A DNA stretch of 52,995 nt from an uncultured Prevotellaceae bacterium (lineage in GTDB: Bacteria > Bacteroidota > Bacteroidia > Bacteroidales > Muribaculaceae). The DNA lies in NCBI GenBank assembly GCA_900318865.1, contig ONMF01000014.1, positions 1 through 52,995 on the forward strand. Reading direction: 5' to 3'. The notes under the pieces were generated by a model. It was not told the DNA's origin. It ran no database searches and saw nothing but the letters and a program-made list of their open reading frames with translations. The translations under genes and the position numbers were made by a program. Each line of letters begins with the position of its first letter. Within the stretch, counting starts at the first letter, position 1. Shown piece by piece: positions 8,622 through 17,495 of this stretch.

Positions 8622-8807
8622 TTACACAGCAGCCTGCTCTCCCATGACGTTCTTGCCGCGATAGTAACCACATTCGGGGCAAACGGTGTGATACACATGC
8701 CATGCTCCGCAGTTCGAGCATTGAGCGATGGTGGGTGCTACAGCCACGTCGTGCGTGCGACGCTTGGCAGTACGAGTCTTGGATTGTCTACGTTTAGGAT
8801 GTGCCAT
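8622..8807 (-). CDS. rpmF: 50S ribosomal protein bL32
   Basis: A 61-residue basic protein beginning AHPKRRQSKTRTAKRR, the conserved bL32 N terminus, with a zinc-ribbon made by Cys30/Cys33 and Cys43/Cys46 (CSNC and CPEC), so this is the zinc-containing C+ form. It is part of the large ribosomal subunit near the exit tunnel side. It lies 27 bases after the DUF177 gene, the classic pairing in which a YceD-family protein precedes rpmF. Confidence 0.97.
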   Translation of the reverse strand: MAHPKRRQSKTRTAKRRTHDVAVAPTIAQCSNCGAWHVYHTVCPECGYYRGKNVMGEQAAV

Positions 8808-8834
8808 TTTTCGTTCTTCTTTTTATAATGTTAG

Positions 8835-9386
8835 TTATTTATTCTTTTTCAGTTGTCGCAGCGCCTCCCACCGCGGGTCGGTCGCTTCGGCACCGTCTTG
8901 TTCATCATCGTGGGCGGTCTCGGCCGCGCCGCACAAGTAAGTCATCATCTCCGAGTTGCACTGCGCGGCATCGTCGTGCGAGTGCGTCAGGGGGATGGTG
9001 AGCAACACCGTGTCGCGCAGCAACGGGGCCACGTCGAGCTCTCTCCAGGCCTCGGGGACGATGAGCAACTCGTCGCGCGAATCGTCCACCTCGTCGCCTT
9101 CTTGCTTGACGTCGAGCCGGTAGCGGGCGTCCACCTCGTGCTCCATGTCATCGAGGCAACGGTCGCAAGGGATGATGAGCGAGCCGCTGCACGTCATCTC
9201 CAGTTGAAAAAAGTCGGCCTCCTTGCGCGTCACCACCACGGTGGCCTCCACACTGGCACGGCGCACTTCGGTTTTCTCTATATCATTGAAAAAACCGGCA
9301 TCCAAATGATACTTAATTTCTTGAGTACCAAATGGTATAGCTTTCAGTTTCAACTTGAAATCCTCCACGTTTCCGGTCAATTTCAC
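8835..9386 (-). CDS. DUF177 (YceD) family protein
   Basis: A 183-residue acidic cytoplasmic protein. The DUF177 signature is the central IPCDRCLDDMEHEVDARYRL with its CxxC pair, followed by an acidic segment (EGDEVDDSRDELLIVP) and the ELDVAPLLRDTVLLTIPL block. Family members are almost always encoded just before rpmF, as here, and in plants and E. coli have been tied to 23S rRNA accumulation. The start is a GTG at 9384-9386 (MKLTGNVEDF); no ATG occurs at a sensible position. A TATCTTTG box at 9400-9407 on the minus strand lies 14 bases ahead, implying a leader of fewer than ten bases. Confidence 0.88.
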   Translation of the reverse strand: MKLTGNVEDFKLKLKAIPFGTQEIKYHLDAGFFNDIEKTEVRRASVEATVVVTRKEADFFQLEMTCSGSLIIPCDRCLDDMEHEVDARYRLDVKQEGDEVDDSRDELLIVPEAWRELDVAPLLRDTVLLTIPLTHSHDDAAQCNSEMMTYLCGAAETAHDDEQDGAEATDPRWEALRQLKKNK

Positions 9387-9399
9387 GTCAAATGCGGCG

Positions 9400-9431
9400 C
9401 AAAGATAGTAACTTTCTTGTTAACAATCAAC
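9400..9431 (-). promoter_or_regulatory. Promoter of the DUF177-rpmF operon
   Basis: Minus strand TATCTTTG (9400-9407) with GTTG 20 bases upstream (CAAC at 9428-9431). The predicted start site is only about 9 bases from the GTG start codon, so the message would be nearly leaderless. Confidence 0.55.
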
Positions 9432-9628
9432 CATTTTGCGAGTTTTTTAACTTTTTGGCTCCGATTTTAGGCTTTTTCGGCGTTTCCGCGGCAGACCGTC
9501 GGCACCGCATGAATCGCCTGAAATCTCATGCCACACGAAGCCGCACGAACACCCGAAAAGAACCGGCGCTGTCCAAAACCCACAGAAAAACGACATTTTA
9601 ACATAAAATTGTTAAAGTTTGAAATTTA

Positions 9629-9660
9629 TTTGCCAATATTATAACATTCTATTACTTTTG
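9629..9660 (+). promoter_or_regulatory. Promoter of the susC-susD operon
   Basis: TTTG at 9629-9632, 20-base spacer, TACTTTTG at 9653-9660: an exact match to the Bacteroidetes housekeeping promoter. Transcription should begin near 9667, leaving a leader of about 140 bases before the susC ATG. Bases 9432-9628 show nothing else I can name. Confidence 0.75.
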
Positions 9661-9666
9661 CCGCGT

Positions 9667-9805
9667 GGATTTGGACTAAATACAACTATTTAGGAAAAAC
9701 ACATTGTGAGTTTTTAACAAATCGGAGGAACGTCCGGTTTCCGCCCAACACACGGCTTACCTGTGGCGCGACTGCGTTTGAAGTATTTATTAAATGTATT
9801 AAGCT
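9667..9805 (+). promoter_or_regulatory. Structured 5' leader of susC
   Basis: The untranslated region contains a perfect hairpin CTAAATA (9676-9682), loop CAAC, TATTTAG (9687-9693) right after the predicted start site, and a weaker GC-rich fold around 9725-9750. No match to a known riboswitch was recognised and no Shine-Dalgarno precedes the ATG. A leader this long on a nutrient-uptake operon may be a target for RNA-level control; that is inference. Confidence 0.35.
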
Positions 9806-12800
9806 ATGAAAAAATTAGCATTACTCCTCATTGCCCTGTTCACCATTTCACTGGCAGCGAGAGCTGAGAAGAAAGTGAGCGGACAAGTGATTTTTGCGGG
9901 AGACAACGAGCCGCTCATCGGTGCCACGGTGCAACCCGTGGGCGGCGGCAACGGAACAGCGACCGACATGGACGGCCGGTTCAGCATCCTGGTTCCCGAC
10001 AATGTGAAGTACATCAACGTTTCCTACGTGGGCCTGGTCACCAAGCAGGTGGCCGTCGGAACGGGCCTCGTCATCACCCTTGACAACGGCGAAGCCACGC
10101 TCGACGAGGTGGTCGTGACCGCCATGGGTGTGAAACGTGAGAAAAAAGCGCTGGGTTACAACACCCAGAACCTCACCGCCGAGCAGCTGAGCACGGCGGG
10201 AACCACGTCGCTGGCAAGCTCCATCCAGGGCAAGCTGGCCGGTGTGCAGGTGCGCCAGGCATCGGGTGCCCCCGGCTCGAGCGCACAGATTGTGATTCGC
10301 GGTGCACGCTCGTTCGACGGCAACAACACCCCGCTCTATGTGGTCGACGGCATGCCCATCGCCAGCACGGCCGACTTCTCGACGGGGCAGAGCGTCACCG
10401 GCGCCGACTACCCCAACCGGTCCATCGACATCAACCCCGAGGACATCGAGAGCATCAACGTGCTCAAGGGGCAGGCGGCCAGCGCGCTCTACGGCATGCG
10501 CGCCAGCAACGGTGTGATTGTCATCACCACCAAGCGTGGCCGCCTCAACAGCGAGAAACCGGTGATTACCGTCAACACCAACATCGCGGCCGACCGCGTC
10601 TCGCGCAAGTTCAAGCATCAGGACGTGTATGCCCAGGGTAACTACTACATCAAGAACGCCGACGGCACGGTGACCGGCTACGACCCCACCTCGTCGATGA
10701 CCTGGGGACCCAAAATCAGCGAGCTGGGCAAAGACACCAAGTACGGCTTTGCCGGTGCCGCCGGCAGCGCCTACGCGGGTGGAAAAGAAGGACAATACTA
10801 CAATCCCAAGTACGCCATCGGCGGCCTGGGAGGCTGGCAAACCCCGGCATACTATGACAACACGGGCGACTTCTTCGGCACCGGGCTGACCGAGAACACC
10901 AGCCTGAACATCACCCAGAAGAAAGACAATGTGAACTACTCCTTCGGGCTGAGCAACAGCTACCAGCGCGGCATCATCCCCAGCACCAACATGACCCGCT
11001 GGGGGGCACGCGGCAGCGTCGACTGGGACATCAGCAAAGAGTGGAAGACCGGGTTCACCGGCAACTACAGCAGCAGCAAGGTGCTCACCGCACCGGGTGC
11101 CAATACGGGCATCGTGAATGTGGTGTATGCCGCACCGGCCGAGTACAACCTCAAGGGGCTGGTCAGCCCCGACCCGTCGCAGCAACTGTCGTTCCGCAAC
11201 ACCAGTTTCAACAACCCCTACTGGTGGGCCGAGAACTGCGAATACTACCGTCACACCAACCGCTTCTTCGGCAACGCCTATGTGGAATTCTCGCCCAAGC
11301 TCGGCAATGAGAACGTGAAACTCACCTTCCGCGAGCAAGCCGGTGTGGACTTCTACACCACCGACAACCGCAACGTGCAGGAAATGTACTCCGACGCTTA
11401 CACAGGCCGCAGCCAGGACTCCGGTTCCATCGAGACGCTGGGCGTGCGCGACAACGTGTTCAACAACTTGTTCACAGCCAATCTCGACTATAAGTTCGGC
11501 TCCGAGAAAGAGTTCTTCCTGAACTTCATGCTCGGCAACGAAATCAACCATGAATACGGACGCAGCTGGGAGACCGACGGCTCGGCCTTCAACTTCTACG
11601 GCTTCCCCACGCTGACTAACTGTGCCAGCTTGGACTACGCCGAGGACTACGAGTTCCAAGGCCGCACGGTGGGATTCTTCGGCAGCGCCACGCTCTCGTG
11701 GAAAGACATGCTCTACCTCACCGTGACCGGTCGCCAAGACATCGTGTCGTCGATGCCTCATGGCAACCGCTCGTTCTTCTACCCCTCCGTGTCGCTGGGC
11801 TGGATTTTCACCGAGCTTCCCTTCCTGAAAGGCAACAACATCCTGAGCTACGGTAAACTTCGCGCATCGTATGCCCAAGTGGGTCAGGCAGGCACTTATC
11901 GCAAGAACTTCTACTACACGCCTTCCTACGGCAGCGGTATGTACACCTACACTCCGGTTTCTTTCCCGCTGAACGGTGTGGCCTCTTTTGTTCCCTACTA
12001 TGTGCTCTACGATCCTGACCTGAAGCCCCAGAATACACAGAATGTGGAGTTCGGCGCCGACTTGAACTTCTTCAAGAACCGTCTGCGCATTGAGTACACA
12101 CTGAGCTATCAGAAGATTACCGACCAAATCTTCTCGGTGCCCCTGGCCGGCTCGGCGGGCTATCAGTACATGATGACCAATGCCGGCAAGATGCACACCT
12201 GGAGCAACGAGCTTACCATCGAGGCCGACCTGCTGCAGAACAAGGACTACGACTTCACCATCGGCACCAACTTCTCGACGGTGTGGAACAAGGTCGATGA
12301 GCTGGCCCCCGGCGTGGAGAGCATCTTCCTGGGCGGCTTCGTCGAGCCGCAAATTCGCGCCCAGGCCGGCTGCACCTACCCCAACATCTACGGCTACGCC
12401 TTCAAGCGCGCCGAGAACGGCCAGCTGCTGCTCAAGGACGGTCTGCCCCAGAAAACGAGCGACAGCCAAGACCTGGGCAACTGCTCGCCCGACTTCCAGC
12501 TGGGCTTCAGCATCGGTGGCCGCTACAAACGCGTGTCGCTGTCAACCACCTGGGACCTGAGCTATGGCGGAAAGATGTATCACGGCACCAATATGACGCT
12601 CGAGTACTTCGGCGCCACCAAGCAATCGGTCGACTACCACGAGGGAACCATGGTGGGCGAAGGCATCGATGAAGCCACCGGCCTGGCAAACACCAACGAA
12701 GTGGACAAGGCCGATTGGTATCAGGCTTACTACAACATCACCGAGAGCGGTGTGTACGACCGAAGCTATCTGAAACTGCGCGACGTCACCCTCACCTATC

Positions 12801-12988
12801 AGCTGCCCAAAATTGGCAAGTTTGACATCTCGCTCTACGGCTTCGCGCGCAACATCCTGGTTTGGGCCAAGCTGCCCAATTTCGACCCCGAGTCGTCACA
12901 GTCCAACGGCAACATGAGCGGCTACTTCGAGCGCTACTCACTGCCGGCCACCTCAAGCTATGGCGGCGGTTTGAAAATCACTTTCTAA
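9806..12988 (+). CDS. SusC/RagA family TonB-linked outer membrane transporter
   Basis: A 1060-residue outer-membrane protein. Residues 1-20 are a signal peptide (MKKLALLLIALFTISLAARA). Residues about 22-98 are the carboxypeptidase-regulatory-like domain (KVSGQVIFAGDNEPLIGATV) typical of SusC. The TonB-box/SusC signature lies near 100-120 (LDEVVVTAMGVKREKKALGY), then the plug domain with IQGKLAGVQVRQASGAPGS and IVIRGARSF, and from about residue 230 the 22-strand beta-barrel, ending in a short aromatic C terminus (YGGGLKITF). It pairs with the SusD homologue that follows 49 bases later to import a glycan or peptide ligand. No glycoside hydrolase, sulfatase, sigma/anti-sigma or hybrid sensor gene is adjacent, so the ligand is unknown. 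Confidence 0.95.
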   Translation: MKKLALLLIALFTISLAARAEKKVSGQVIFAGDNEPLIGATVQPVGGGNGTATDMDGRFSILVPDNVKYINVSYVGLVTKQVAVGTGLVITLDNGEATLDEVVVTAMGVKREKKALGYNTQNLTAEQLSTAGTTSLASSIQGKLAGVQVRQASGAPGSSAQIVIRGARSFDGNNTPLYVVDGMPIASTADFSTGQSVTGADYPNRSIDINPEDIESINVLKGQAASALYGMRASNGVIVITTKRGRLNSEKPVITVNTNIAADRVSRKFKHQDVYAQGNYYIKNADGTVTGYDPTSSMTWGPKISELGKDTKYGFAGAAGSAYAGGKEGQYYNPKYAIGGLGGWQTPAYYDNTGDFFGTGLTENTSLNITQKKDNVNYSFGLSNSYQRGIIPSTNMTRWGARGSVDWDISKEWKTGFTGNYSSSKVLTAPGANTGIVNVVYAAPAEYNLKGLVSPDPSQQLSFRNTSFNNPYWWAENCEYYRHTNRFFGNAYVEFSPKLGNENVKLTFREQAGVDFYTTDNRNVQEMYSDAYTGRSQDSGSIETLGVRDNVFNNLFTANLDYKFGSEKEFFLNFMLGNEINHEYGRSWETDGSAFNFYGFPTLTNCASLDYAEDYEFQGRTVGFFGSATLSWKDMLYLTVTGRQDIVSSMPHGNRSFFYPSVSLGWIFTELPFLKGNNILSYGKLRASYAQVGQAGTYRKNFYYTPSYGSGMYTYTPVSFPLNGVASFVPYYVLYDPDLKPQNTQNVEFGADLNFFKNRLRIEYTLSYQKITDQIFSVPLAGSAGYQYMMTNAGKMHTWSNELTIEADLLQNKDYDFTIGTNFSTVWNKVDELAPGVESIFLGGFVEPQIRAQAGCTYPNIYGYAFKRAENGQLLLKDGLPQKTSDSQDLGNCSPDFQLGFSIGGRYKRVSLSTTWDLSYGGKMYHGTNMTLEYFGATKQSVDYHEGTMVGEGIDEATGLANTNEVDKADWYQAYYNITESGVYDRSYLKLRDVTLTYQLPKIGKFDISLYGFARNILVWAKLPNFDPESSQSNGNMSGYFERYSLPATSSYGGGLKITF

Positions 12989-13037
12989 TGACCTCACTTT
13001 TCATCAAGGATTTAATTAAAGAAAGGAGAACACAATT

Positions 13038-14510
13038 ATGAAACTCAAATATATAGCAATAGCCCTTCTACTCGCTGTGGTCGGCACCGCGTGTTCCGAG
13101 GACACCATGGACCACATCAACCAAGACAAGGCCAACCCGGCGGCCGAGATTGTGAGCGGCAAGTTCGTCATCCCGGGAGCCATCATGAACACGGCCTTCA
13201 ATACCATCTCGGGCAACTACGCCTGGTACATCTCGTCGTTCACCGAGCAAGAGTTCGGCACGGGTAACAACCAACTGCGCAACGCCGAGCTGCGCAACAC
13301 GGGCGAGATTGCCAGCAGCACATGCTTCAACAACGAATGGAACGACACCTATCTGACCATGCACAGCCTTTGGGAGGTCATGCAAAAGTGCAAAGAAGGT
13401 GGCTTGAACGAGGGCGAAACCGACCTGCTGGGCATGGCCCAAGTGCTCATGGCCATTGATTTGGGCATCCTCACCGACCTGCACGGAGACATTCCCTACA
13501 GCGAGGCTTTGACCGGCCTGAACAACCTGCAGCCCAAAATCGACACGCAGGAATCGATTTACAACGCCATCTTCAAGCTGCTCGACGACGCCATCGACAA
13601 CCTGGGCAAAAGCAGCGGCAACGTGGGCACCAGCGACATCCTCTTCGCAGGCGACAACGACCAGTGGATAGGCCTGGCCTATGCGCTGAAAGCACGCTAC
13701 AAACTGCACACCTACTTCCGCAACCGCAACGTGCTGCCCGAGGTCATCGAGGCGGCCAACGCCGCCATTGAAGCCGGCTTCGACGGCGCCGAACTCGACG
13801 TGTTCGACGGCGTCACCAAGGACAATCCCTGGGCGGCCTACTTCTGGAGCCGTTACTACACCGGCTCATCGAAAACCGTAGCCGATTTGATGGAAGAACG
13901 CGATGACCCGCGCCTGGAGGTCTACAACGTGGATTTCTTCGGTGAGGACTTGTGTGCCGAACCGGGCGACGCCGTTGCCGCAGGCTTGACCTATGCTTGC
14001 AACGGACCGGCCTGGCTCGATAATGGCGCCGTGCCTATCCACGTGTTCAGCAAGAGCGAGCTTTACTTTATCCTGGCCGAGGCCAAGGCGCGCCTGGGAC
14101 AAGATGCCAGTGCCGACATGGCCACCGCCATCGAGGCGTCGTTCGAGGACTTCTATGTCGCCGACCCGGGTTACACTTCTTTCGAATCATCGCTGGCCGG
14201 TGAATATATCGCCACACTGCCCGTGACCCTGAAAGAAATCATGGTGCAAAAATATCTGGCACAAGTGCGCGATGAGCAGATAGAAACTTATAACGACATC
14301 CGCCGTTGCATGGCACTGGGTGAGGAGCACATCAAGCTCAACAATCCCCATAACACATCAAGCACTGGCAACGCCTGGCCACTGCGCCTGCCCTATGGCA
14401 ACAGCGACGTGATCAGCAACCCCAATGTGCGCGACGCGTTCGGAACGGGCAACGCGGCCGGCATGTATATCTTCACCGAGAATGTGTGGTGGGCCGGCGG
14501 CAGCCGATAA
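13038..14510 (+). CDS. SusD/RagB family substrate-binding outer membrane lipoprotein
   Basis: A 490-residue lipoprotein. The lipobox ends at Cys19 (AVVGTAC-S), followed by acidic residues that favour surface export. The body has the SusD architecture: alpha-helical TPR scaffold (for example LLGMAQVLMAIDLGILTDLHGDIPYSEAL, a SusD-like signature) and the C-terminal EIMVQKYLAQVRDEQIETYNDIRR block. It forms the lid on the SusC barrel and first binds the ligand at the cell surface. An AGGAGA Shine-Dalgarno (13024-13029) precedes the ATG, unusually strong for this phylum. Related by layout to the SusD-like SusD_2 subgroup, many of which pair with peptide or unknown substrates. The operon ends at the terminator 14531-14563. 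Confidence 0.93.
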   Translation: MKLKYIAIALLLAVVGTACSEDTMDHINQDKANPAAEIVSGKFVIPGAIMNTAFNTISGNYAWYISSFTEQEFGTGNNQLRNAELRNTGEIASSTCFNNEWNDTYLTMHSLWEVMQKCKEGGLNEGETDLLGMAQVLMAIDLGILTDLHGDIPYSEALTGLNNLQPKIDTQESIYNAIFKLLDDAIDNLGKSSGNVGTSDILFAGDNDQWIGLAYALKARYKLHTYFRNRNVLPEVIEAANAAIEAGFDGAELDVFDGVTKDNPWAAYFWSRYYTGSSKTVADLMEERDDPRLEVYNVDFFGEDLCAEPGDAVAAGLTYACNGPAWLDNGAVPIHVFSKSELYFILAEAKARLGQDASADMATAIEASFEDFYVADPGYTSFESSLAGEYIATLPVTLKEIMVQKYLAQVRDEQIETYNDIRRCMALGEEHIKLNNPHNTSSTGNAWPLRLPYGNSDVISNPNVRDAFGTGNAAGMYIFTENVWWAGGSR

Positions 14511-14530
14511 CCGACAACATTCCTGACAAC

Positions 14531-14563
14531 AAAACAAGGCGGGGCTTCCCCGCCTTGTTTTTT
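14531..14563 (+). terminator. Strong rho-independent terminator after susD
   Basis: A 14-base-pair stem, AACAAGGCGGGG (14533-14544) with CCCCGCCTTGTT (14548-14559) extended by A-T pairs, a CTT loop, and a T run to 14563. A-rich 5' flank means it may also work for transcripts arriving from the right. Confidence 0.9.
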
Positions 14564-14596
14564 GTTCACACGAATCGCCGTGCGCATATTGACAAG

Positions 14597-15574
14597 TCAA
14601 TACCAGTCGTGCTTCTCGTTGCGATTCAGCGCGGCTATGTCGGCCATTTCCCCATCGGTCAGCACGAAATCGAAGATGTCGATATTTTCAGCAATGTGGG
14701 CAGGATTGCTGCTGCCGGGGATAGCCACCACGCGGCGCTGATAGTGCCAGCGCAGAATCACTTGCACCACCGACTTGCCGTGAGCCTCGGCAATGCGTTT
14801 CAGCACCGGATCGGCCAGCAACTCCTTCTGATAGCCGCGGCCTCCCAGGGGATACCATGCCTGAACGACGATGCCCTGCCGGTGGATGAAGTCAACCACT
14901 TCGGCATCCTGATAATAGGGATGAATCTCGTTCTGCACCAGCACGGGCTTGATGCTCACTTGCGGCAGGAACCTCGTCAACTCGTCGATATAGAAGCAGG
15001 AGACACCCAAGGAGTGGATTTTCCCTGCCTCGACCTGCTTCTCCATCGCTTTGTAGGCTTTCACATCGTTGTCGCCGGGATGATGAAGCAGCATGATGTC
15101 GACATAGTCAATGTTGAGCTTGTCGATACGCTCCTGAATGGCTTGCCCGGGATTGGCATACTGTGAACCCGGATAAATCTTGGTGATCACCGTCACATCC
15201 TCGCGACGGCAGATGCCGTCGGCCACGGCTTGGCGCACAGCACGGCCCACTTCCTCCTCGTTGCCGTACATATAGGCCGTGTCGATGAGCCGATAGCCGT
15301 TCTTCAGAGCCGTATAAACCGAGTTGAAACAAGTGGTGTCGTGAAGTGAATAGGTTCCGATGCCGAAAGCCGGCATCCTGAGTCCGTTGTGAAGCATAAT
15401 CGTCGGAGCTAAATGTTGTTCGTTCTTGTAGATGGTGATGCTGTCCACCCTCGACACGTCTATCTGCTCGGTCCACCCGTCATCATAATGCACCCGCATA
15501 CACTGGCCGTTGGCCAGCAGGGCGGCCGCCATCAGAGCCAGGGAGGACAGCGCGCGAAGGCGTTTCATCTCCAT
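14597..15574 (-). CDS. Exported aldo/keto reductase
   Basis: A 325-residue protein. From about residue 56 it is a full aldo/keto reductase TIM barrel: IMLHNGLRMPAFGIGTYSL, then the catalytic tetrad Asp and Tyr in IDTAYMYGNE, Lys in VITKIYPG and His in LLHHPG, and the cofactor-binding tail VVAIPGSSNPAHIAENI. In front sit a signal peptide (MKRLRALSSLALMAAALLANG) and about 30 residues (YDDGWTEQIDVSRVDSITI) of a kind seen at the start of many secreted Bacteroidetes proteins. Cytoplasmic relatives begin near residue 56, so this is an added export module. It starts 6 bases after the hydrolase stop and is the last gene of the araC-linked run. Where it finds reduced nicotinamide cofactor outside the cytoplasm is unclear. 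Confidence 0.85.
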   Translation of the reverse strand: MEMKRLRALSSLALMAAALLANGQCMRVHYDDGWTEQIDVSRVDSITIYKNEQHLAPTIMLHNGLRMPAFGIGTYSLHDTTCFNSVYTALKNGYRLIDTAYMYGNEEEVGRAVRQAVADGICRREDVTVITKIYPGSQYANPGQAIQERIDKLNIDYVDIMLLHHPGDNDVKAYKAMEKQVEAGKIHSLGVSCFYIDELTRFLPQVSIKPVLVQNEIHPYYQDAEVVDFIHRQGIVVQAWYPLGGRGYQKELLADPVLKRIAEAHGKSVVQVILRWHYQRRVVAIPGSSNPAHIAENIDIFDFVLTDGEMADIAALNRNEKHDWY

Positions 15575-15580
15575 GTGGCT

Positions 15581-16714
15581 TTACTTCAGGTTCTTGCTGA
15601 AGAAATCGGCGAGTTTATCCCACGGGATGAGATTCTTCGGCTCGCCCTTTCCGGCCAATTCGGTATACCCGCCATCATAGAGGTCGCAATGGGTGGCACC
15701 GGGGATGATGAGCAGTTCCTTGTTCCCGGGATTAGGATTGGGATTGCCCACAACACGATAACCTTCGGCTTTGCCTTCCACCATATACTGATAGGCAGCC
15801 TCCCCGAAGTAGCGGGAATGAGCTTTCTCGCCATGCATGACAAGGACAGCCGAACGAATCTCGTTGATGTAATAGAGGAAGCGGGCGTTGGCGAATGCCT
15901 GAGTGCCTATCGTGCGCCAGCCATCGTTAGAGTTGCCGCTGCGCTTGTGGTAGCCACGCTCGGTGATGTAGTAGTCGTAGTAGTCCTTCACAAACTGAGG
16001 CGCATCGGCAGGCAGCGGATTCACCACGCCGCCAGCCATCGCCGCCGGGTCGGCAAGTCGCTGTTTTGCCATTGCCTCACGGGCCGCATGGCGCGACTCC
16101 TCCTTGTCTTCGCTGTCGAAGTAGCCGTTACCGCTGACGCGGGTCATGTCGTACATCGTACTGGCGACAGTTGCCTTGATACGTGTGTCGGCAGCGGCGG
16201 CATTGAGGGCAATGCCTCCCCACCCGCAGATGCCGATGATGCCGATTTTTCCGGAATCCACATTCTCCTGGCGCGACAGGAAGTCAACAGCAGCCATGAA
16301 GTCCTCGGTGTTGATGTCGGGCGAGGCCGTCTGGCGGGGTTCGCCACTGCTTTCTCCCGTGAAAGAGGGGTCGAAGGCAAGGGTCACAAAACCACGCTCG
16401 GCCATGCGCATCGCGTAGAGTCCGCTCGACTGCTCCTTGCAGGCTCCGAACGGACCGCTCACTGCGATGGCAGGCATTTTGCCGTGAGCATTCTTCGGCT
16501 CATAGAGGTCGGCCGCAAGGGTCAGGCCGTACTGCGTTTCAAACGTGACTTTGCGATGGTTCACCTTGTCGCTCAGCGGGAACACCTTGTCCCACTCTTG
16601 CGTTAATTCTAATTTCTGCATATGATTGTCCGTTTTGGTTTGTTTGTTTTCTGTGCAAGCCACTGCCGCTCCAGCCAAGAGCAGTGCCGCGAATAATACT
16701 TTTTTCATAGCCAT
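15581..16714 (-). CDS. Alpha/beta hydrolase lipoprotein (YcjY/dienelactone hydrolase-like)
   Basis: A 377-residue exported enzyme. The N terminus (MKKVLFAALLLAGAAVAC) is a lipoprotein signal with the modified Cys at about 20. The body is an alpha/beta hydrolase: the nucleophile elbow reads GIIGICGWGG, so the nucleophile is Cys rather than Ser, as in dienelactone hydrolases; the acid residue likely lies in HGEKAHSRYF and the His in GATHCDLYDG. The substrate is unknown. Two in-frame ATG codons (16714 and 16708) are equally possible. It begins 6 bases after the RibD-type reductase gene, so the three genes are cotranscribed. Similar hydrolases are often encoded next to aldo/keto reductases in gut anaerobes, which fits a joint detoxification or degradation role (inference). 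Confidence 0.82.
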   Translation of the reverse strand: MAMKKVLFAALLLAGAAVACTENKQTKTDNHMQKLELTQEWDKVFPLSDKVNHRKVTFETQYGLTLAADLYEPKNAHGKMPAIAVSGPFGACKEQSSGLYAMRMAERGFVTLAFDPSFTGESSGEPRQTASPDINTEDFMAAVDFLSRQENVDSGKIGIIGICGWGGIALNAAAADTRIKATVASTMYDMTRVSGNGYFDSEDKEESRHAAREAMAKQRLADPAAMAGGVVNPLPADAPQFVKDYYDYYITERGYHKRSGNSNDGWRTIGTQAFANARFLYYINEIRSAVLVMHGEKAHSRYFGEAAYQYMVEGKAEGYRVVGNPNPNPGNKELLIIPGATHCDLYDGGYTELAGKGEPKNLIPWDKLADFFSKNLK

Positions 16715-16720
16715 TCTTTA

Positions 16721-17401
16721 TTATTTGATTACTTGATACCTCATCCACACGATGCCGTCCTGTTCTTCCACACTTTTAAAGGCGAGCCGCACGGGTTTTC
16801 GCTCCATGGGCCGGCCATCGAAAGCTGCAGTCATGCCCTTGCGCCCGTCAATGCCGTAGCCGTACATCATGCTCACTTCGTCCACCAGCCCCAGGTCGAG
16901 CATCGAGCCGTTGATGTTTCCACCACCCACCACGGCCAGACGCTCCACGTCGAAAACTGCGCGCAGCGTTTCCATTGCCGCCACGAGGTCGATGCCGTCG
17001 CGGCCTGTGGTGATGTAAGAGATGTGCTTGCTTTTCAGGTAGTCAAGATACTCCTGGCTGGCTCGTTCCGACAGAATCATCAGTAGCGGACGACCAAAAA
17101 TCTCGGTGGTGTTGTCGTCCCACAGCAGCGTGCCATGAGTGTCGACGCCGATGGCATAACCCGCCTGCTCCACCGCCTTGTAAAGCTGCTGCCCCGCATC
17201 TTCATGAGGCATGCGCTGCTTGAAGACGCCATCCTGCGCATAGTGCATGGCCAGGGTCGTCTTGCCCTCCAGCGTTGAAGGACAGCCCAGCCGGGCCAAG
17301 GCCTCATAATAATGATTCGTGTCATCAATCTGCTCGGTCATCTCGCAGTCAATCCTGCCGTCGAGCGAAGCCATCATGTGGCAAATAACGTAAGGTCTCA
17401 T
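16721..17401 (-). CDS. RibD C-terminal / dihydrofolate reductase family protein
   Basis: A 226-residue cytoplasmic reductase domain. Signs are the opening PYVICHMMASLDGRID (the strand and SLDG motif of RibD-C enzymes), a central nucleotide-binding segment with SYITTGRDGIDL and the glycine-rich VVGGGNINGSMLDLGLVDEV, which binds NADPH. It lacks the deaminase domain of true RibD, so it is a stand-alone reductase of unknown substrate, not evidence of riboflavin synthesis here. It stands first in the three-gene run, 94 bases after the AraC regulator. A minus-strand TAGCTTTG box at 17426-17433 suggests a promoter in that gap. Confidence 0.85.
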   Translation of the reverse strand: MRPYVICHMMASLDGRIDCEMTEQIDDTNHYYEALARLGCPSTLEGKTTLAMHYAQDGVFKQRMPHEDAGQQLYKAVEQAGYAIGVDTHGTLLWDDNTTEIFGRPLLMILSERASQEYLDYLKSKHISYITTGRDGIDLVAAMETLRAVFDVERLAVVGGGNINGSMLDLGLVDEVSMMYGYGIDGRKGMTAAFDGRPMERKPVRLAFKSVEEQDGIVWMRYQVIK

Positions 17402-17425
17402 TTCTGTTCTGTTTTAAACCCACCG

Positions 17426-17433
17426 CAAAGCTA
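17426..17433 (-). promoter_or_regulatory. Possible -7 box for the reductase-hydrolase-AKR run
   Basis: TAGCTTTG on the minus strand, 25 bases before the reductase ATG. No clear TTTG lies at the expected upstream distance, which would fit a promoter that needs an activator such as the AraC protein encoded just upstream (inference). Confidence 0.35.
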
Positions 17434-17495
17434 CGGCGATTTATCCACAACCCGTATAGACAGATTGCGGACAAAACTACCCAAAACGAGGGAAG

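Noticed and set aside
9848..12469. An 873-codon open frame antisense to the SusC gene
   Set aside because: It lies wholly inside a well-supported gene, has no domain features, and long antisense frames are common opposite GC-rich genes with this codon use.
16721..17401. Riboflavin biosynthesis gene ribD
   Set aside because: Only the reductase half is present and no other rib genes are near; called as a family member only.
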